Source: an uncultured Lachnospiraceae bacterium (lineage in GTDB: Bacteria > Bacillota > Clostridia > Lachnospirales > Lachnospiraceae). From it: 64,000 nt of DNA. A model generated the notes under the pieces. The model was not told the DNA's origin and ran no database searches. It worked only from the letters and a program-made list of their open reading frames with translations. The position numbers and the translations under genes were made by a program. The stretch is from the NCBI GenBank assembly GCA_945949085.1, contig CAMFDJ010000005.1, positions 62,001-126,000 on the forward strand, given 5' to 3'. Position 1 is the first letter of the stretch. The number at the start of each line of letters is the position of its first letter. Below are positions 27,891 to 37,340 of the stretch, piece after piece.

Positions 27891-28478
27891 ATGAAAAAAT
27901 TATGTGCAGTCCTTTGCACGGTTTGCATGATGTTCCTGATGGCAGGCTGTGGCAATGTTGCAGACGCAGAAAGTACATCCGTGATCATAGACAAAAAAGG
28001 TGCAATCACGCAGGTGATCGTGGAGAGCTTTGACCAGCCCTATTATAATGCGGATGAACTGCGAAGTGAAATAGAACAGAAAGCCGGACAGTACAACACC
28101 TCATCCGGCAATGAAAAAGCAATTGTGCTGGATCTGTTGGAGGTATCCGATCAGGGCGTGATCAAGGTGAAGATCGAATATGCCGGATATCAGGATTATA
28201 CCGCTTTTAATGAAAAACTCCTGTTTATCGGAACCGTATCCGAAGCATACCATGCAGGTTATGCTTTTCCGGATATGACACAGGCTGCAGGCGGCAGCGA
28301 TTTATCTGCATCGGATGTGCTGGAAAAAGGTGAGAAGCATATGGTCATCATGGATGAGGCGCAGCAGCTTAAGGTACCGGGCAAAATTTTATATTACAGT
28401 CAGGGCATATCGCTGGCAGATGAAAAGACGGCTGTCAACTTAAATGATGGGCAGACGGCCTTTGTGATTTATGAATAG
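27891..28478 (+). CDS. Hypothetical lipoprotein
   Basis: 195 residues with a lipoprotein signal, Cys20 in FLMAGC. The mature part has no motif that I recognise. It looks like a small alpha/beta domain with a two-strand end (LNDGQTAFVIYE). ATG 27891 has AGGAGG 11 bases upstream and gives a standard MKK signal start; the in-frame ATG at 27858 would place the signal internally. It has its own strong promoter and a weak hairpin after the stop, so it is probably a single-gene unit. Function unknown. Confidence 0.82.
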   Translation: MKKLCAVLCTVCMMFLMAGCGNVADAESTSVIIDKKGAITQVIVESFDQPYYNADELRSEIEQKAGQYNTSSGNEKAIVLDLLEVSDQGVIKVKIEYAGYQDYTAFNEKLLFIGTVSEAYHAGYAFPDMTQAAGGSDLSASDVLEKGEKHMVIMDEAQQLKVPGKILYYSQGISLADEKTAVNLNDGQTAFVIYE

Positions 28479-28480
28479 AT

Positions 28481-28510
28481 CAGATCTCTCACGCATGAGA
28501 ATCTGTTATT
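28481..28510 (+). terminator. Possible weak terminator after the lipoprotein gene
   Basis: Stem CAGAT-(C bulge)-TCTCA / TGAGA-ATCTG at 28481-28505, loop CGCA, followed by TTATT. The U-tract is poor, so glyQS may be partly read through. Confidence 0.4.
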
Positions 28511-28543
28511 GTAAAATATAAAGAAGATAGTGAGGATGAAGCA

Positions 28544-29962
28544 ATGGAAGAAAAGTCATTTGAGAAGATCGTTGCCTTGGCAAAAAACAGAGGATTTGTT
28601 TATCCGGGTTCAGAGATTTACGGTGGTCTTGCCAATACATGGGATTACGGTAACCTCGGTGTGGAGCTGAAAAACAATGTGAAGAAAGCATGGTGGCAGA
28701 AATTTGTTACAGAGAACAAATATAATGTCGGTGTGGATTGTGCGATTCTGATGAATCCGCAGACATGGGTGGCTTCCGGTCATCTCGGCGGATTTGCTGA
28801 TCCACTCATGGACTGTAAGGAATGTCACGAGAGATTCCGTGCGGACAAGCTGATTGAGGATTATGCGGCGGAAAACAACCTGACGCTTGACAAACCGATC
28901 GACGCTTTCTCACAGGAGGAAATGAAGGCGTATGTGGAGGAAAATAACATCCCGTGTCCGACCTGTGGCAAACATAACTTTACGGATATCAGGCAGTTTA
29001 ACCTGATGTTCAAGACTTTCCAGGGGGTGACAGAGGATGCCAAGAATACGGTATATCTGAGACCTGAGACAGCACAGGGTATTTTTGTCAATTTTAAGAA
29101 TGTACAGAGAACTTCCCGCAAGAAGATTCCGTTTGGTATCGGACAGATCGGTAAATCTTTCCGAAACGAGATCACACCGGGTAACTTTACGTTCCGTACC
29201 AGAGAGTTTGAGCAGATGGAGCTTGAATTTTTCTGTGAGCCCGGCACTGACATGGAGTGGTTCCGGTATTGGAGAGGTTTCTGCCGTGACTGGCTGCTGA
29301 CGCTGGGTATCAAAGAAGATGAGATGAGACTGCGCGACCACGATCCGGAGGAGCTCTGCTTCTACAGCAAGGGTACGACGGATATCGAGTTCAAGTTCCC
29401 GTTTGGCTGGGGTGAGCTCTGGGGTATCGCTGACAGAACAGACTATGACCTGACGCAGCATCAGAATACCTCCGGACAGGATATGAGTTACTTTGATGAT
29501 GTAAGGAATGAGAAATACATTCCATACGTCATCGAGCCTTCGCTGGGCGCAGACCGCGTGGTACTTGCGTTCCTTTGCGCAGCCTATGATGAGGAGAATA
29601 TCGGTACAGAGGAAGCACCTGATATGAGAACCGTTCTGCATTTCCATCCGGCACTGGCTCCGGTGAAGATCGGTGTACTTCCGCTTTCCAAGAAACTCAA
29701 TGAGGGCGCGGAAAAGATTTTTGAGCAGCTTTCCAAGAAATATAACTGTGAATTTGACGACAGAGGCAACATTGGTAAGCGTTATCGCCGTCAGGATGAG
29801 ATCGGTACACCGTTCTGTATCACATATGACTTTGAGTCTGAGACAGACGGCTGTGTGACAGTCCGTTTCCGCGATTCCATGGAGCAGGAGCGCATTGCCA
29901 TCGCAGATCTGGACGCTTATTTTGCAGATAAGTTTACATTTGAAATGGAGGCAGAAAAATAA
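28544..29962 (+). CDS. glyQS: Glycyl-tRNA synthetase, single-chain (alpha2) type
   Basis: 472 residues, class II synthetase of the homodimeric kind. N-terminal [19 protein letters not shown] is the family hallmark. Cys pairs CKECHERF and CPTCGKHNF suggest a zinc site in the insertion. Motif 2 is [25 protein letters not shown], and motif 3 ([10 protein letters not shown]) includes the class II Arg. The anticodon-binding domain starts near residue 370 ([12 protein letters not shown]). No T-box leader fits in the 65 bases upstream. alaS starts immediately after the stop codon with no gap, so the two synthetases form an operon. Confidence 0.97.
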   Translation: MEEKSFEKIVALAKNRGFVYPGSEIYGGLANTWDYGNLGVELKNNVKKAWWQKFVTENKYNVGVDCAILMNPQTWVASGHLGGFADPLMDCKECHERFRADKLIEDYAAENNLTLDKPIDAFSQEEMKAYVEENNIPCPTCGKHNFTDIRQFNLMFKTFQGVTEDAKNTVYLRPETAQGIFVNFKNVQRTSRKKIPFGIGQIGKSFRNEITPGNFTFRTREFEQMELEFFCEPGTDMEWFRYWRGFCRDWLLTLGIKEDEMRLRDHDPEELCFYSKGTTDIEFKFPFGWGELWGIADRTDYDLTQHQNTSGQDMSYFDDVRNEKYIPYVIEPSLGADRVVLAFLCAAYDEENIGTEEAPDMRTVLHFHPALAPVKIGVLPLSKKLNEGAEKIFEQLSKKYNCEFDDRGNIGKRYRRQDEIGTPFCITYDFESETDGCVTVRFRDSMEQERIAIADLDAYFADKFTFEMEAEK

Positions 29963-32620
29963 ATGAAACAGTTTACTTCCAATGAGCTGAGAAACGGCTG
30001 GTTAAACTTTTATAAAGAGCGCGGACATGTGGATGTCGGAGCAGTTTCACTTGTTTCCGACGGTTCCACAGGTGTTCTGTTCAATGTTGCGGGCATGCAG
30101 CCACTGATGCCGTATCTGCTTGGACAGAAGCATCCGCTCGGTACGAGACTTTGCAACGTACAGGGCTGTGTGCGTACCAACGATATCGATTCTGTAGGGG
30201 ATAAGAGCCATGTGACCTTTTTTGAGATGATGGGAAGCTGGTCTCTGGGTGATTACTTTAAAGAAGAGAGAACAAAATGGAGCTTTGAACTTTTGACGCA
30301 GGTCTACGGATTTGACGCAGATCATCTTGCGGCAACTGTATTTGCAGGAGATGAGAATGCACCCAGAGATGAAGAGGGTGCACAGTGCCGTATCAGATCC
30401 GGTTTTAAGAAAGAAAATGTCTATTATCTGCCGGCAGAAGATAACTGGTGGGGCCTTGAATACGGACCATGCGGACCTGACAGTGAGATGTTTTATATTG
30501 CGGATGTGCCGGACTGCGGCCCGAATTGCGGACCCGGATGTAACTGCGGCAAATACACGGAGCTTGGAAATGATGTGTTTATGCAGTATGAGAAGCACAA
30601 AGACGGGCATCTGACGCCGCTTGCACAGAAAAATGTCGACACAGGCTGGGGACTTGAGAGAAGCCTTGCATTCCTGAACGGCACGAAGGATGTCTATCGG
30701 ACTGATCTGTTTGCACCTGTCATTGCCTATGTTGAAACTGTTGCAGGCTGCAAATATGAAGCAGACGAAAAGCAGACAAGATCCATGCGTATCCTTTCCG
30801 ACCATATGCGTACCGCTGTGATGCTAATCGGTGATGAGGCGAGACTGACACCTTCGAATGTCGGTGCAGGTTACGTACTCCGCAGACTGATCAGGCGTGC
30901 GGTCAGACATGGACGTACGCTTGGTCTGACAAAGGAAAATCTGATCAAGATTGCAACCATCTATATTGATGAAGTATACAGCGAAAGTTATCCGCTTCTT
31001 GTAAAACAGCGCGATTTTATCCTGAAGGAGCTGGATAAGGAGATTGTCCGTTTTGAGAGTACACTGGAAAACGGCATGAAGGAGTTTAAGAAAATTCTGG
31101 ATGAGAAGGTAAAATCCGGTGAAAAGGCCATTGACGGTAAGAGTGCTTTCTATCTGTATGACACCTTTGGTTTCCCGATTGAGCTGACTGTTGAAATGGC
31201 AGCTGAGGAAGGTCTCGGGGTTGATGAAGCCGGATTTGACGAGGCGATGGAGGCGCAGAAGCAGAAGGCCAGAGAGAACCAGAATTTCTCTGCAAAACTG
31301 ACGGCTGATTCCGATCTGTTTAACGAGCTTGACGGCGAGATTACAAGTGAGTTTATCGGCTATGACAGCCTTACCTGTGAGACGCAGATCGCAGCACTTG
31401 CATCTGAAAGTGCACTGGCGGATCAGCTTTCAGAAGGCGAAAACGGTACGGTGATCGTACCACAGACAACCTTCTATGCAACCATGGGTGGTCAAAAAGG
31501 TGACATCGGAGAAATCTGCGGCGCAAATGGCGGTGTATTCCGTGTGACAGATACGGTCAAGCTTCCGGAAAACCGCATTGCACATATCGGATTTGTGGAA
31601 AGTGGCAGCATTGCAGAAGGCGAAGCAGTTACCATGAAGGTGGATGCGGCCAATCGAATGAATACCTGCCGAAACCACTCAGCAACACACCTGTTGCAGG
31701 CAGCATTACAGGAGGTACTCGGCGACCAGGTACATCAGCAGGGTTCTTATCAGGATGCGGACAGAACAAGATTTGACTTTAGCCATGGACAGGCTGTGAC
31801 AAAGGAAGAGCTTGCAAAGGTGGAAGAAATTGTAAATGCAAAGATTGCACAGGGACTTGCCGTTACCACTGATGTTATGGGTATTGAGGAAGCAAAGGCA
31901 AGCGGCGCTATGGCATTGTTCGGCGAGAAATACGGCGAGAGTGTCAGAGTCGTTTCCATGGGTGATTTCTCAAAAGAGCTCTGCGGTGGTACACATGTTG
32001 CAAACACAGGTGATATTCACAGCTTTAAGATCCTTTCCGAGAGCGGTGTTGCCGCAGGTGTGCGCAGGATTGAGGCAATCACAGGAGCAAATGTCCTTGC
32101 GTATTATGCAAATTTGGAGGCACAGCTTGCAGAGGCTGCGGGTATTGTCAAAGCAACACCGGCTAATCTGAATGATAAGTTAAAATCACTTATGGCTGAA
32201 CTTAAGAGCCTTCAGTCTGAAAATGAATCCTTAAAGAGCAAGGCTGCAAAGGAAGCACTTGGCGATGTCATGGATCAGGTCAGGGAAGTCGGCGGTGTGA
32301 AGCTGCTTGCCACAAGTGTTTCAGGTGTGGATATGAACGGACTTCGCGATCTGGGCGATCAGCTTAAGGCGAAACTTGGCGAGGGCGTGATCGTACTTGC
32401 CTCCGATCTTGACGGCAAGGTAAATCTTGTTGCAATGGCGACAGAAGGTGCAATGGCAAAAGGTGCGCATGCAGGCAATCTGATCAAGGGAATTGCCGCT
32501 CTTGTCGGCGGTGGCGGCGGTGGAAGACCGAATATGGCGCAGGCCGGCGGCAAGAATCCGGCAGGTATTGCTGCGGCGGTCACAGAAGCAGAAAATGTTT
32601 TGCGTAAACAGATTGGGTAA
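29963..32620 (+). CDS. alaS: Alanyl-tRNA synthetase
   Basis: 885 residues, full length. The class II aminoacylation core is at the N terminus (ELRNGWLNFYKERGH; motif 2 RTNDIDSVGDKSHVTFFEMMGSW in part). The editing domain has HSATHLL and CGGTH for hydrolysis of Ser/Gly-tRNA(Ala). A C-terminal oligomerisation domain ends with a glycine-rich stretch (VGGGGGGRPNMAQAGG). A four-Cys stretch CGPNCGPGCNCGK at about residues 184-196 lies in the catalytic core, where E. coli AlaRS has no Cys cluster. It begins directly at the glyQS stop. rpsU follows under its own promoter. Confidence 0.97.
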   Translation: MKQFTSNELRNGWLNFYKERGHVDVGAVSLVSDGSTGVLFNVAGMQPLMPYLLGQKHPLGTRLCNVQGCVRTNDIDSVGDKSHVTFFEMMGSWSLGDYFKEERTKWSFELLTQVYGFDADHLAATVFAGDENAPRDEEGAQCRIRSGFKKENVYYLPAEDNWWGLEYGPCGPDSEMFYIADVPDCGPNCGPGCNCGKYTELGNDVFMQYEKHKDGHLTPLAQKNVDTGWGLERSLAFLNGTKDVYRTDLFAPVIAYVETVAGCKYEADEKQTRSMRILSDHMRTAVMLIGDEARLTPSNVGAGYVLRRLIRRAVRHGRTLGLTKENLIKIATIYIDEVYSESYPLLVKQRDFILKELDKEIVRFESTLENGMKEFKKILDEKVKSGEKAIDGKSAFYLYDTFGFPIELTVEMAAEEGLGVDEAGFDEAMEAQKQKARENQNFSAKLTADSDLFNELDGEITSEFIGYDSLTCETQIAALASESALADQLSEGENGTVIVPQTTFYATMGGQKGDIGEICGANGGVFRVTDTVKLPENRIAHIGFVESGSIAEGEAVTMKVDAANRMNTCRNHSATHLLQAALQEVLGDQVHQQGSYQDADRTRFDFSHGQAVTKEELAKVEEIVNAKIAQGLAVTTDVMGIEEAKASGAMALFGEKYGESVRVVSMGDFSKELCGGTHVANTGDIHSFKILSESGVAAGVRRIEAITGANVLAYYANLEAQLAEAAGIVKATPANLNDKLKSLMAELKSLQSENESLKSKAAKEALGDVMDQVREVGGVKLLATSVSGVDMNGLRDLGDQLKAKLGEGVIVLASDLDGKVNLVAMATEGAMAKGAHAGNLIKGIAALVGGGGGGRPNMAQAGGKNPAGIAAAVTEAENVLRKQIG

Positions 32621-32638
32621 ACAAATCATAAAAAACAG

Positions 32639-32666
32639 TTGACGCAGAGTGATTTTCTGTTATAAT
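32639..32666 (+). promoter_or_regulatory. Predicted promoter of rpsU
   Basis: TTGACG (32639-32644), 16-base spacer, perfect TATAAT (32661-32666), about 85 bases before the ATG. Confidence 0.82.
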
Positions 32667-32751
32667 GATACTATACGTGGTTTTGCGTATAAAATTATTA
32701 ACCCAGCAGTCAAGTTACTTGAAGGGACTGAAGGGAGGTCAGGTGTGATAG

Positions 32752-32928
32752 ATGTCTAATGTAATCGTAAAAGAGAACGAGACTTTAGATAGTGCTTTAC
32801 GTCGTTTTAAGAGAAGTTGTGCGAAAGCGGGAATCCAGCAGGAGATCCACAAAAGAGAGCACTACGAGAAACCGAGCGTAAGACGTAAGAAAAAATCTGA
32901 AGCAGCAAGAAAACGCAAATATAACTAA
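32752..32928 (+). CDS. rpsU: 30S ribosomal protein S21
   Basis: 58-residue basic protein, [19 protein letters not shown] at the start and a Lys/Arg-rich end ([15 protein letters not shown]), typical of S21 (bS21). It binds the 30S platform near the anti-Shine-Dalgarno region. AGGGAGGT at 32732-32739 lies 12 bases before the ATG; a GTG nearer to it meets a stop at once, so ATG 32752 is the start. It has its own promoter and terminator, giving a single-gene transcript. Confidence 0.97.
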   Translation: MSNVIVKENETLDSALRRFKRSCAKAGIQQEIHKREHYEKPSVRRKKKSEAARKRKYN

Positions 32929-32938
32929 TTTTTTTCAT

Positions 32939-32978
32939 AAAATCCCTGGCCTGTTGACCGGGGATTTTATCGTTTTTC
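32939..32978 (+). terminator. Terminator of rpsU
   Basis: Stem AAAATCCC (32939-32946) / GGGATTTT (32961-32968), further TGG/CCG pairing inside, followed by ATCGTTTTT. Confidence 0.8.
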
Positions 32979-33090
32979 GGAGAAAATAGTAAACAATGTG
33001 ACACCACATAGTGAATGAAACCATATCGGTGGATGAAATTACCTTCCTCGGAAGGCAGAAAAGAAGAAACAGGATTGTGGAGGATATGAT

Positions 33091-33693
33091 ATGTGGGCAA
33101 GAGAATTTTTGGGAACATCAGTATTGATGTTTGTGGAACAGTTTATATTATATAGTATCATGGGATGGCTTGTGGAATCCATTTATATGAGCATTTGTAA
33201 CAGAAAGCTGACCAACCGTGGCTTTGGAGTCGGACCGTTCTGTCCGATCTACGGGTTTGGCGCGGTGATCGGCTATCTGATTCTGAATCCTCTGCGCAAC
33301 TTCCCTGTTGCCTTGTATATTGTAGCTTCATTTTCCGCTACCGTGTTTGAGTTTATTGTAGCGAAGCTGATGAAATGTTATCTTGGTGAGGTGTGGTGGG
33401 ACTACAATGAGAAGCCATTTAATTATCAGGGTGTCATCTGTCTGGAAAGTACGATAGCCTGGGGATTTTACGGAATCATTATCGTATACTGGCTGAATGA
33501 TCTGACTGTCCGTGTTCTCAGTATGGTGCCTGAGCTGATCGGCAAGCGTGTTTCCGTAATCATCCTCACACTTTATATGGTAGATTTTATCTATCACATA
33601 CTGGGTGCACTTGATGTCAATATCAGGGAAAATCTCATGGAGAAAAAAGAAGATGTCATGGAGCGTTATCACTCTTTTCGCAACCGTTTTTAG
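33091..33693 (+). CDS. CmpB-like multi-pass membrane protein (PF06541 type)
   Basis: 200 residues with about five hydrophobic segments. The pattern GWLVESIYMSI, NRGFGVGPFCPIYGFGA, WWDYNEKPFNYQGVICLESTIAWG matches the family annotated as putative ABC-transporter type IV / CmpB, whose function is not established. No ATPase or binding protein is linked to it. GGAGG lies upstream of the ATG with about 7 bases between. It has 155 bases to the liv promoter region downstream and appears to be a single gene. Confidence 0.82.
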   Translation: MWAREFLGTSVLMFVEQFILYSIMGWLVESIYMSICNRKLTNRGFGVGPFCPIYGFGAVIGYLILNPLRNFPVALYIVASFSATVFEFIVAKLMKCYLGEVWWDYNEKPFNYQGVICLESTIAWGFYGIIIVYWLNDLTVRVLSMVPELIGKRVSVIILTLYMVDFIYHILGALDVNIRENLMEKKEDVMERYHSFRNRF

Positions 33694-33757
33694 AACGGAG
33701 AGAGAAGAAAGAGAAACTTGAAATGTGCACAAAAATCAAAAAAATAATTGTCATAAG

Positions 33758-33786
33758 TTGACAAATTTAAAAATATAGCATATGAT
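33758..33786 (+). promoter_or_regulatory. Predicted strong promoter of livJ
   Basis: Perfect TTGACA (33758-33763), 17-base spacer, TATGAT (33781-33786). Confidence 0.85.
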
Positions 33787-33805
33787 GATGCGTGAGGCAA
33801 CAAAG

Positions 33806-33831
33806 GCGAGGCTTCTTTCGGAAGACCTCGC
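33806..33831 (+). other. Stable hairpin in the livJ leader
   Basis: GCGAGG-CTTC / GAAG-A-CCTCGC with a TTTCG loop: ten base pairs and one bulge, about 14 bases after the expected transcription start and 45 bases before the livJ ATG. No T-tract follows. It could protect the 5' end of the mRNA. Confidence 0.75.
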
Positions 33832-33875
33832 TATTCTTAAAATGACAGTTGCACAAAAAGAGGAGGAAAACAGTT

Positions 33876-35153
33876 ATGAAGAAAAAGCTTTTATCTCTTG
33901 TTCTTGCAATGGCAATGACAGCATCTCTGCTGGCAGGCTGTGGTGCAGGCACCGGAGAAACAACAGGTACTGACGGAGCAGAAGTTGCTGAGGAAGCAGC
34001 AGAGGAAACAGAAGCTGCAGAGGAAACAGCAGAGGAAGCAGAAGCTGCAGAGGAAACAGCAGAGGAAGCAGAAGCTCCCGCAGCAGAAGGCGGCGTATTG
34101 AAGATTGGTGGCATCGGACCTACAACAGGTGGCGCAGCAGTTTACGGTACTGCAGTTATGAATGCAGCACAGATCGCTGTTGATGAGATCAACGCAGCAG
34201 GCGGTGTAAACGGCATGACATTAGAACTGAAATTCGAAGATGATGAGTGTGATGCAGAGAAATCCGTAAACGCATACAATACACTGAAGGACTGGAATAT
34301 GCAGGTTCTGATGGGAACAGTTACGAGCGGCTGCTGTATCGCAGTTGCTGAGTCTGCAATGGCAGATAATATGTTCTTACTGACACCTTCAGGTTCCGCA
34401 GTAGAATGTGTACAGTATGACAATGCTTTCCGTGTATGCTTCTCAGATCCTAACCAGGGTATTGCGAGTGCACAGTACATCGGCGCAAACGCTCTTGCAA
34501 CAAAGGTAGCTGTTATCTACGACAGTTCAGATATTTACTCATCAGGTATTTATGAGAAGTTTGCGGCAGAAGCAGCAAATCAGCCTTTTGAAATCGTTGC
34601 AGCAGAGGCATTTACAGCTGACAACAAGACAGACTTTACTGTACAGCTGCAGAAGGCAAAGGATGCAGGCGCTGACCTCGTATTCTTACCGATTTACTAC
34701 ACAGAAGCTTCCCTGATTCTTGCACAGGCTAATCAAATGGGACTTGACACAAAGTTCTTTGGATGTGACGGTCTGGATGGTATCCTGGCAGTTGAAAACT
34801 TTGATACAGCTCTTGCAGAAGGCGTTATGCTTCTGACACCGTTTGCAGCAGATGCAACAGATGACAAGACTGTAAAGTTTGTAGAAGCTTACAAGGCGGC
34901 TTATTCTGATACACCAAACCAGTTTGCAGCAGATGCATACGATGCAATCTACACCATCAAGGCTGCATGCGAAAAAGCAGGTGTGACAGCAGATATGAGC
35001 ACATCTGATATCTGTGATGCACTCAAAGGTGCCATGACACAGATCACTGTAGACGGTCTGACCGGCGATGGTATCACATGGAGTGCTGACGGTGAACCTA
35101 CAAAGGCACCAAAGGCTGTTGTCATTTCTGACGGCGCTTACAAAGCAATGTAA
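33876..35153 (+). CDS. livJ: Branched-chain amino acid ABC transporter substrate-binding lipoprotein
   Basis: 425 residues. Lipobox LLAGC with Cys22, then an acidic Ala/Glu linker that includes a perfect 30-base tandem repeat, then a type I periplasmic-binding fold of the leucine/isoleucine/valine class (KIGGIGPTTGGAAVYG, NGMTLELKFEDDECDAEKS, GTVTSGCCIAVAE). It delivers ligand to the LivHM channel encoded downstream. ATG 33876 has AGGAGG 9 bases before it and starts a normal signal peptide. A terminator after the stop would let this gene be made in excess over livHMGF, as is usual for binding proteins. Ligand range cannot be told from the sequence. Confidence 0.93.
   Translation: MKKKLLSLVLAMAMTASLLAGCGAGTGETTGTDGAEVAEEAAEETEAAEETAEEAEAAEETAEEAEAPAAEGGVLKIGGIGPTTGGAAVYGTAVMNAAQIAVDEINAAGGVNGMTLELKFEDDECDAEKSVNAYNTLKDWNMQVLMGTVTSGCCIAVAESAMADNMFLLTPSGSAVECVQYDNAFRVCFSDPNQGIASAQYIGANALATKVAVIYDSSDIYSSGIYEKFAAEAANQPFEIVAAEAFTADNKTDFTVQLQKAKDAGADLVFLPIYYTEASLILAQANQMGLDTKFFGCDGLDGILAVENFDTALAEGVMLLTPFAADATDDKTVKFVEAYKAAYSDTPNQFAADAYDAIYTIKAACEKAGVTADMSTSDICDALKGAMTQITVDGLTGDGITWSADGEPTKAPKAVVISDGAYKAM
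34011..34076 (+). repeat. Perfect 30-bp tandem repeat in the livJ linker
   Basis: 34011-34040 and 34041-34070 are identical, followed by six bases of a third unit. Each unit encodes EAAEETAEEA. Slippage would alter linker length by ten residues without a frameshift. Confidence 0.95.
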
Positions 35154-35227
35154 TAGGAACGTGATAGCAAAGCGCGTAATAGTATCACGATCATGAGCGA
35201 AGTTCATGATGGAACAGGATTTCAGGC

Positions 35228-35257
35228 GGGGCTGCCAATGGCGGCCCCTTTTGTTTT
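35228..35257 (+). terminator. Terminator between livJ and livH
   Basis: Nine-pair stem GGGGCTGCC (35228-35236) / GGCGGCCCC (35240-35248) with one G-U pair and an AAT loop, followed by TTTTGTTTT. Confidence 0.9.
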
Positions 35258-35319
35258 AATGTATGATGAATCCGAAAAGGGAAAGAATGTATGATTGAAA
35301 AACCCAAGAAACAAGTTCC

Positions 35320-35348
35320 TTGTGTGACAGGATAAGTTGTGTTATAGT
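35320..35348 (+). promoter_or_regulatory. Predicted second promoter, for livHMGF
   Basis: TTGTGT (35320-35325), 17-base spacer, TATAGT (35343-35348), 36 bases before the livH ATG and after the livJ terminator. Confidence 0.6.
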
Positions 35349-35384
35349 GTAGGAAGTTACATGAAAAACAAAGAGGGTGGTTAG

Positions 35385-36266
35385 ATGAGTTTTATTTCGT
35401 ATTTGGTGACAGGAATTAGTTTGGGCAGTGTGTATGCGATCATTGCACTTGGTTATACCATGGTTTACGGTATCGCAAAAATGTTGAATTTTGCGCATGG
35501 TGATGTCATTATGGTCGGCAGCTATGTGGTATTTGTGGCAGTCAGCAACATGGGAGTCAATCCCTATGTGGCAATCCTGATTTCCATGGCAGTCTGTACG
35601 ATTCTTGGTATGACAATTGAAAAGGTGGCATATAAGCCGCTTCGCGGAACTTCTCCGCTTGCAGTGTTGATTACGGCAATCGGTGTCAGCTATTTGCTTC
35701 AGAATCTGGCACTTTTAATATTTGGCGCAGATACAAAGGCTTTTACCTCTGTAGTGACGCTTCCTAATCTTGTTTTATTTGAAGGACAGCTGACCATATC
35801 GGGAGTGACAATTGTGACAGTTGTTGCATGTATCATCATCATGGTTTGTCTGACTTTGTTTGTCAACAAGACAAAACCCGGTCGTGCAATGATTGCAGTT
35901 TCCGAGGACAAAGGCGCGGCAGAGCTTATGGGAATCAATGTCAATGGTACGATCGCACTGACATTTGCAATTGGTTCGGCTCTGGCAGCAATCGCAGGTG
36001 TTCTTTTGTGTTCCGCCTATCCGGCGCTCACACCTTACACAGGTTCCATGCCGGGTATCAAGGCTTTTGTTGCGGCAGTATTCGGAGGAATCGGCTCAAT
36101 TCCGGGAGCGATGATCGGTGGCATCATACTCGGTGTGATCGAGAACTTGAGTAAAGCCTATATTTCCTCGCAGATGGCAGATGCTATTGTATTTGCGGTA
36201 CTGATCGTTGTTCTGCTCGTGAAACCTACCGGTATTCTGGGTAAGAATATTCAGGAGAAAGTGTAG
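35385..36266 (+). CDS. livH: Branched-chain amino acid ABC transporter permease LivH
   Basis: 293 residues, about eight membrane segments. Start SLGSVYAIIALGYTMVYGIAKMLNFAHGD is the LivH family hallmark. The loop GINVNGTIALTFAIGSALAAIAGVL near residues 185-210 is the ATPase-contact region. With LivM it forms the membrane channel. GGTGG before the ATG is the likely ribosome binding site. livM begins at or just after the stop codon. Confidence 0.95.
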   Translation: MSFISYLVTGISLGSVYAIIALGYTMVYGIAKMLNFAHGDVIMVGSYVVFVAVSNMGVNPYVAILISMAVCTILGMTIEKVAYKPLRGTSPLAVLITAIGVSYLLQNLALLIFGADTKAFTSVVTLPNLVLFEGQLTISGVTIVTVVACIIIMVCLTLFVNKTKPGRAMIAVSEDKGAAELMGINVNGTIALTFAIGSALAAIAGVLLCSAYPALTPYTGSMPGIKAFVAAVFGGIGSIPGAMIGGIILGVIENLSKAYISSQMADAIVFAVLIVVLLVKPTGILGKNIQEKV

Positions 36267-36275
36267 GTGGAAAAG

Positions 36276-37337
36276 ATGAAGAAGATGAGTAAGGTAACAA
36301 AGAATAATCTGATTACATATGCAATGGTCATTGCAGCGTATATTGTGATGGAAATCTTATTAAAGACGGGTCATGTTTCCTCGCTTTTACAGGGACTTTT
36401 GGTACCTCTTTGTACGTATGTGATCCTGGCAGTATCGCTCAATCTGACAGTCGGTATTTTAGGGGAACTCAGTCTCGGACATGCAGGGTTTATGTGTGTC
36501 GGCGCATTTAGCAGCGCTCTTTTTTCGCTGACGACCAAAGAAGCCATTCCGAATGGAGGACTCAGATTTTTGATTGCGATTCTGATTGCCTGCGTGGCTG
36601 CAGCAGTGTGCGGTGTGATTGTCGGCATTCCTGTGCTTCGCTTAAAAGGAGACTATCTTGCGATTGTAACACTGGCTTTTGGTGAGATCATCAAGAATCT
36701 TGTCAATGCCATCTATTTGGGAATTGACTCCAAGGGCTTTCATTTTTCCATGAAAGATACAATTTCCTTAAATCTGGAACCGGAAGGCAAGGTGCTGATC
36801 AAGGGCGCACAGGGCATCACGGGAACACCGCACAGTTCTAACTTTACAATCGGTGTCATACTGATCCTGATTACCCTGATCATTGTCAATAATCTGGTAC
36901 ATTCCAGAACGGGACGCGCTGTCATGTCAATTCGTGACAACAGGATTGCGGCAGAATCGATCGGTATCAATATTACAAAATACAAGCTGATCGCGTTTAC
37001 GCTTTCCGCTGCAATGGCTGGTGTGGCAGGTGCACTGTATTCCCACAATCTGGCAACACTGACAGCGCTTCCGAAGAACTTTGGGTATAACATGTCCATT
37101 ATGATTCTTGTGTTTGTTGTGCTGGGTGGAATCGGTAATATGAGAGGCTCTGTGATTGCCGCGGTTGTCTTAACGCTTCTTCCGGAGCTTTTGAGAGGAC
37201 TGAGTGATTATCGTATGCTGATTTACGCAATCGTGTTGATTGTGATGATGATCTTCAACTGGAGTCCGGCAGTACTTGATATGCGCAAGAAGCTTGCAGC
37301 AAAGCTGAAAAAGAATCAGACAGAGAAGGAGGCATAA
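36276..37337 (+). CDS. livM: Branched-chain amino acid ABC transporter permease LivM
   Basis: 353 residues from ATG 36276, about ten membrane segments. Conserved NLTVGILGELSLGHAGFMCVGAFSSAL and, at 230-250, SIRDNRIAAESIGINITKYKL as the ATPase-contact loop. AGGTGG overlaps the livH stop and sits 5 bases before the ATG; the GTG at 36267 is a possible but less likely start. Second half of the LivHM channel. Confidence 0.95.
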   Translation: MKKMSKVTKNNLITYAMVIAAYIVMEILLKTGHVSSLLQGLLVPLCTYVILAVSLNLTVGILGELSLGHAGFMCVGAFSSALFSLTTKEAIPNGGLRFLIAILIACVAAAVCGVIVGIPVLRLKGDYLAIVTLAFGEIIKNLVNAIYLGIDSKGFHFSMKDTISLNLEPEGKVLIKGAQGITGTPHSSNFTIGVILILITLIIVNNLVHSRTGRAVMSIRDNRIAAESIGINITKYKLIAFTLSAAMAGVAGALYSHNLATLTALPKNFGYNMSIMILVFVVLGGIGNMRGSVIAAVVLTLLPELLRGLSDYRMLIYAIVLIVMMIFNWSPAVLDMRKKLAAKLKKNQTEKEA

Positions 37338-37340
37338 GAT

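Noticed and set aside
28479..28543. T-box leader before glyQS
   Set aside because: Only 65 bases are available and neither a T-box sequence nor a specifier stem is seen.
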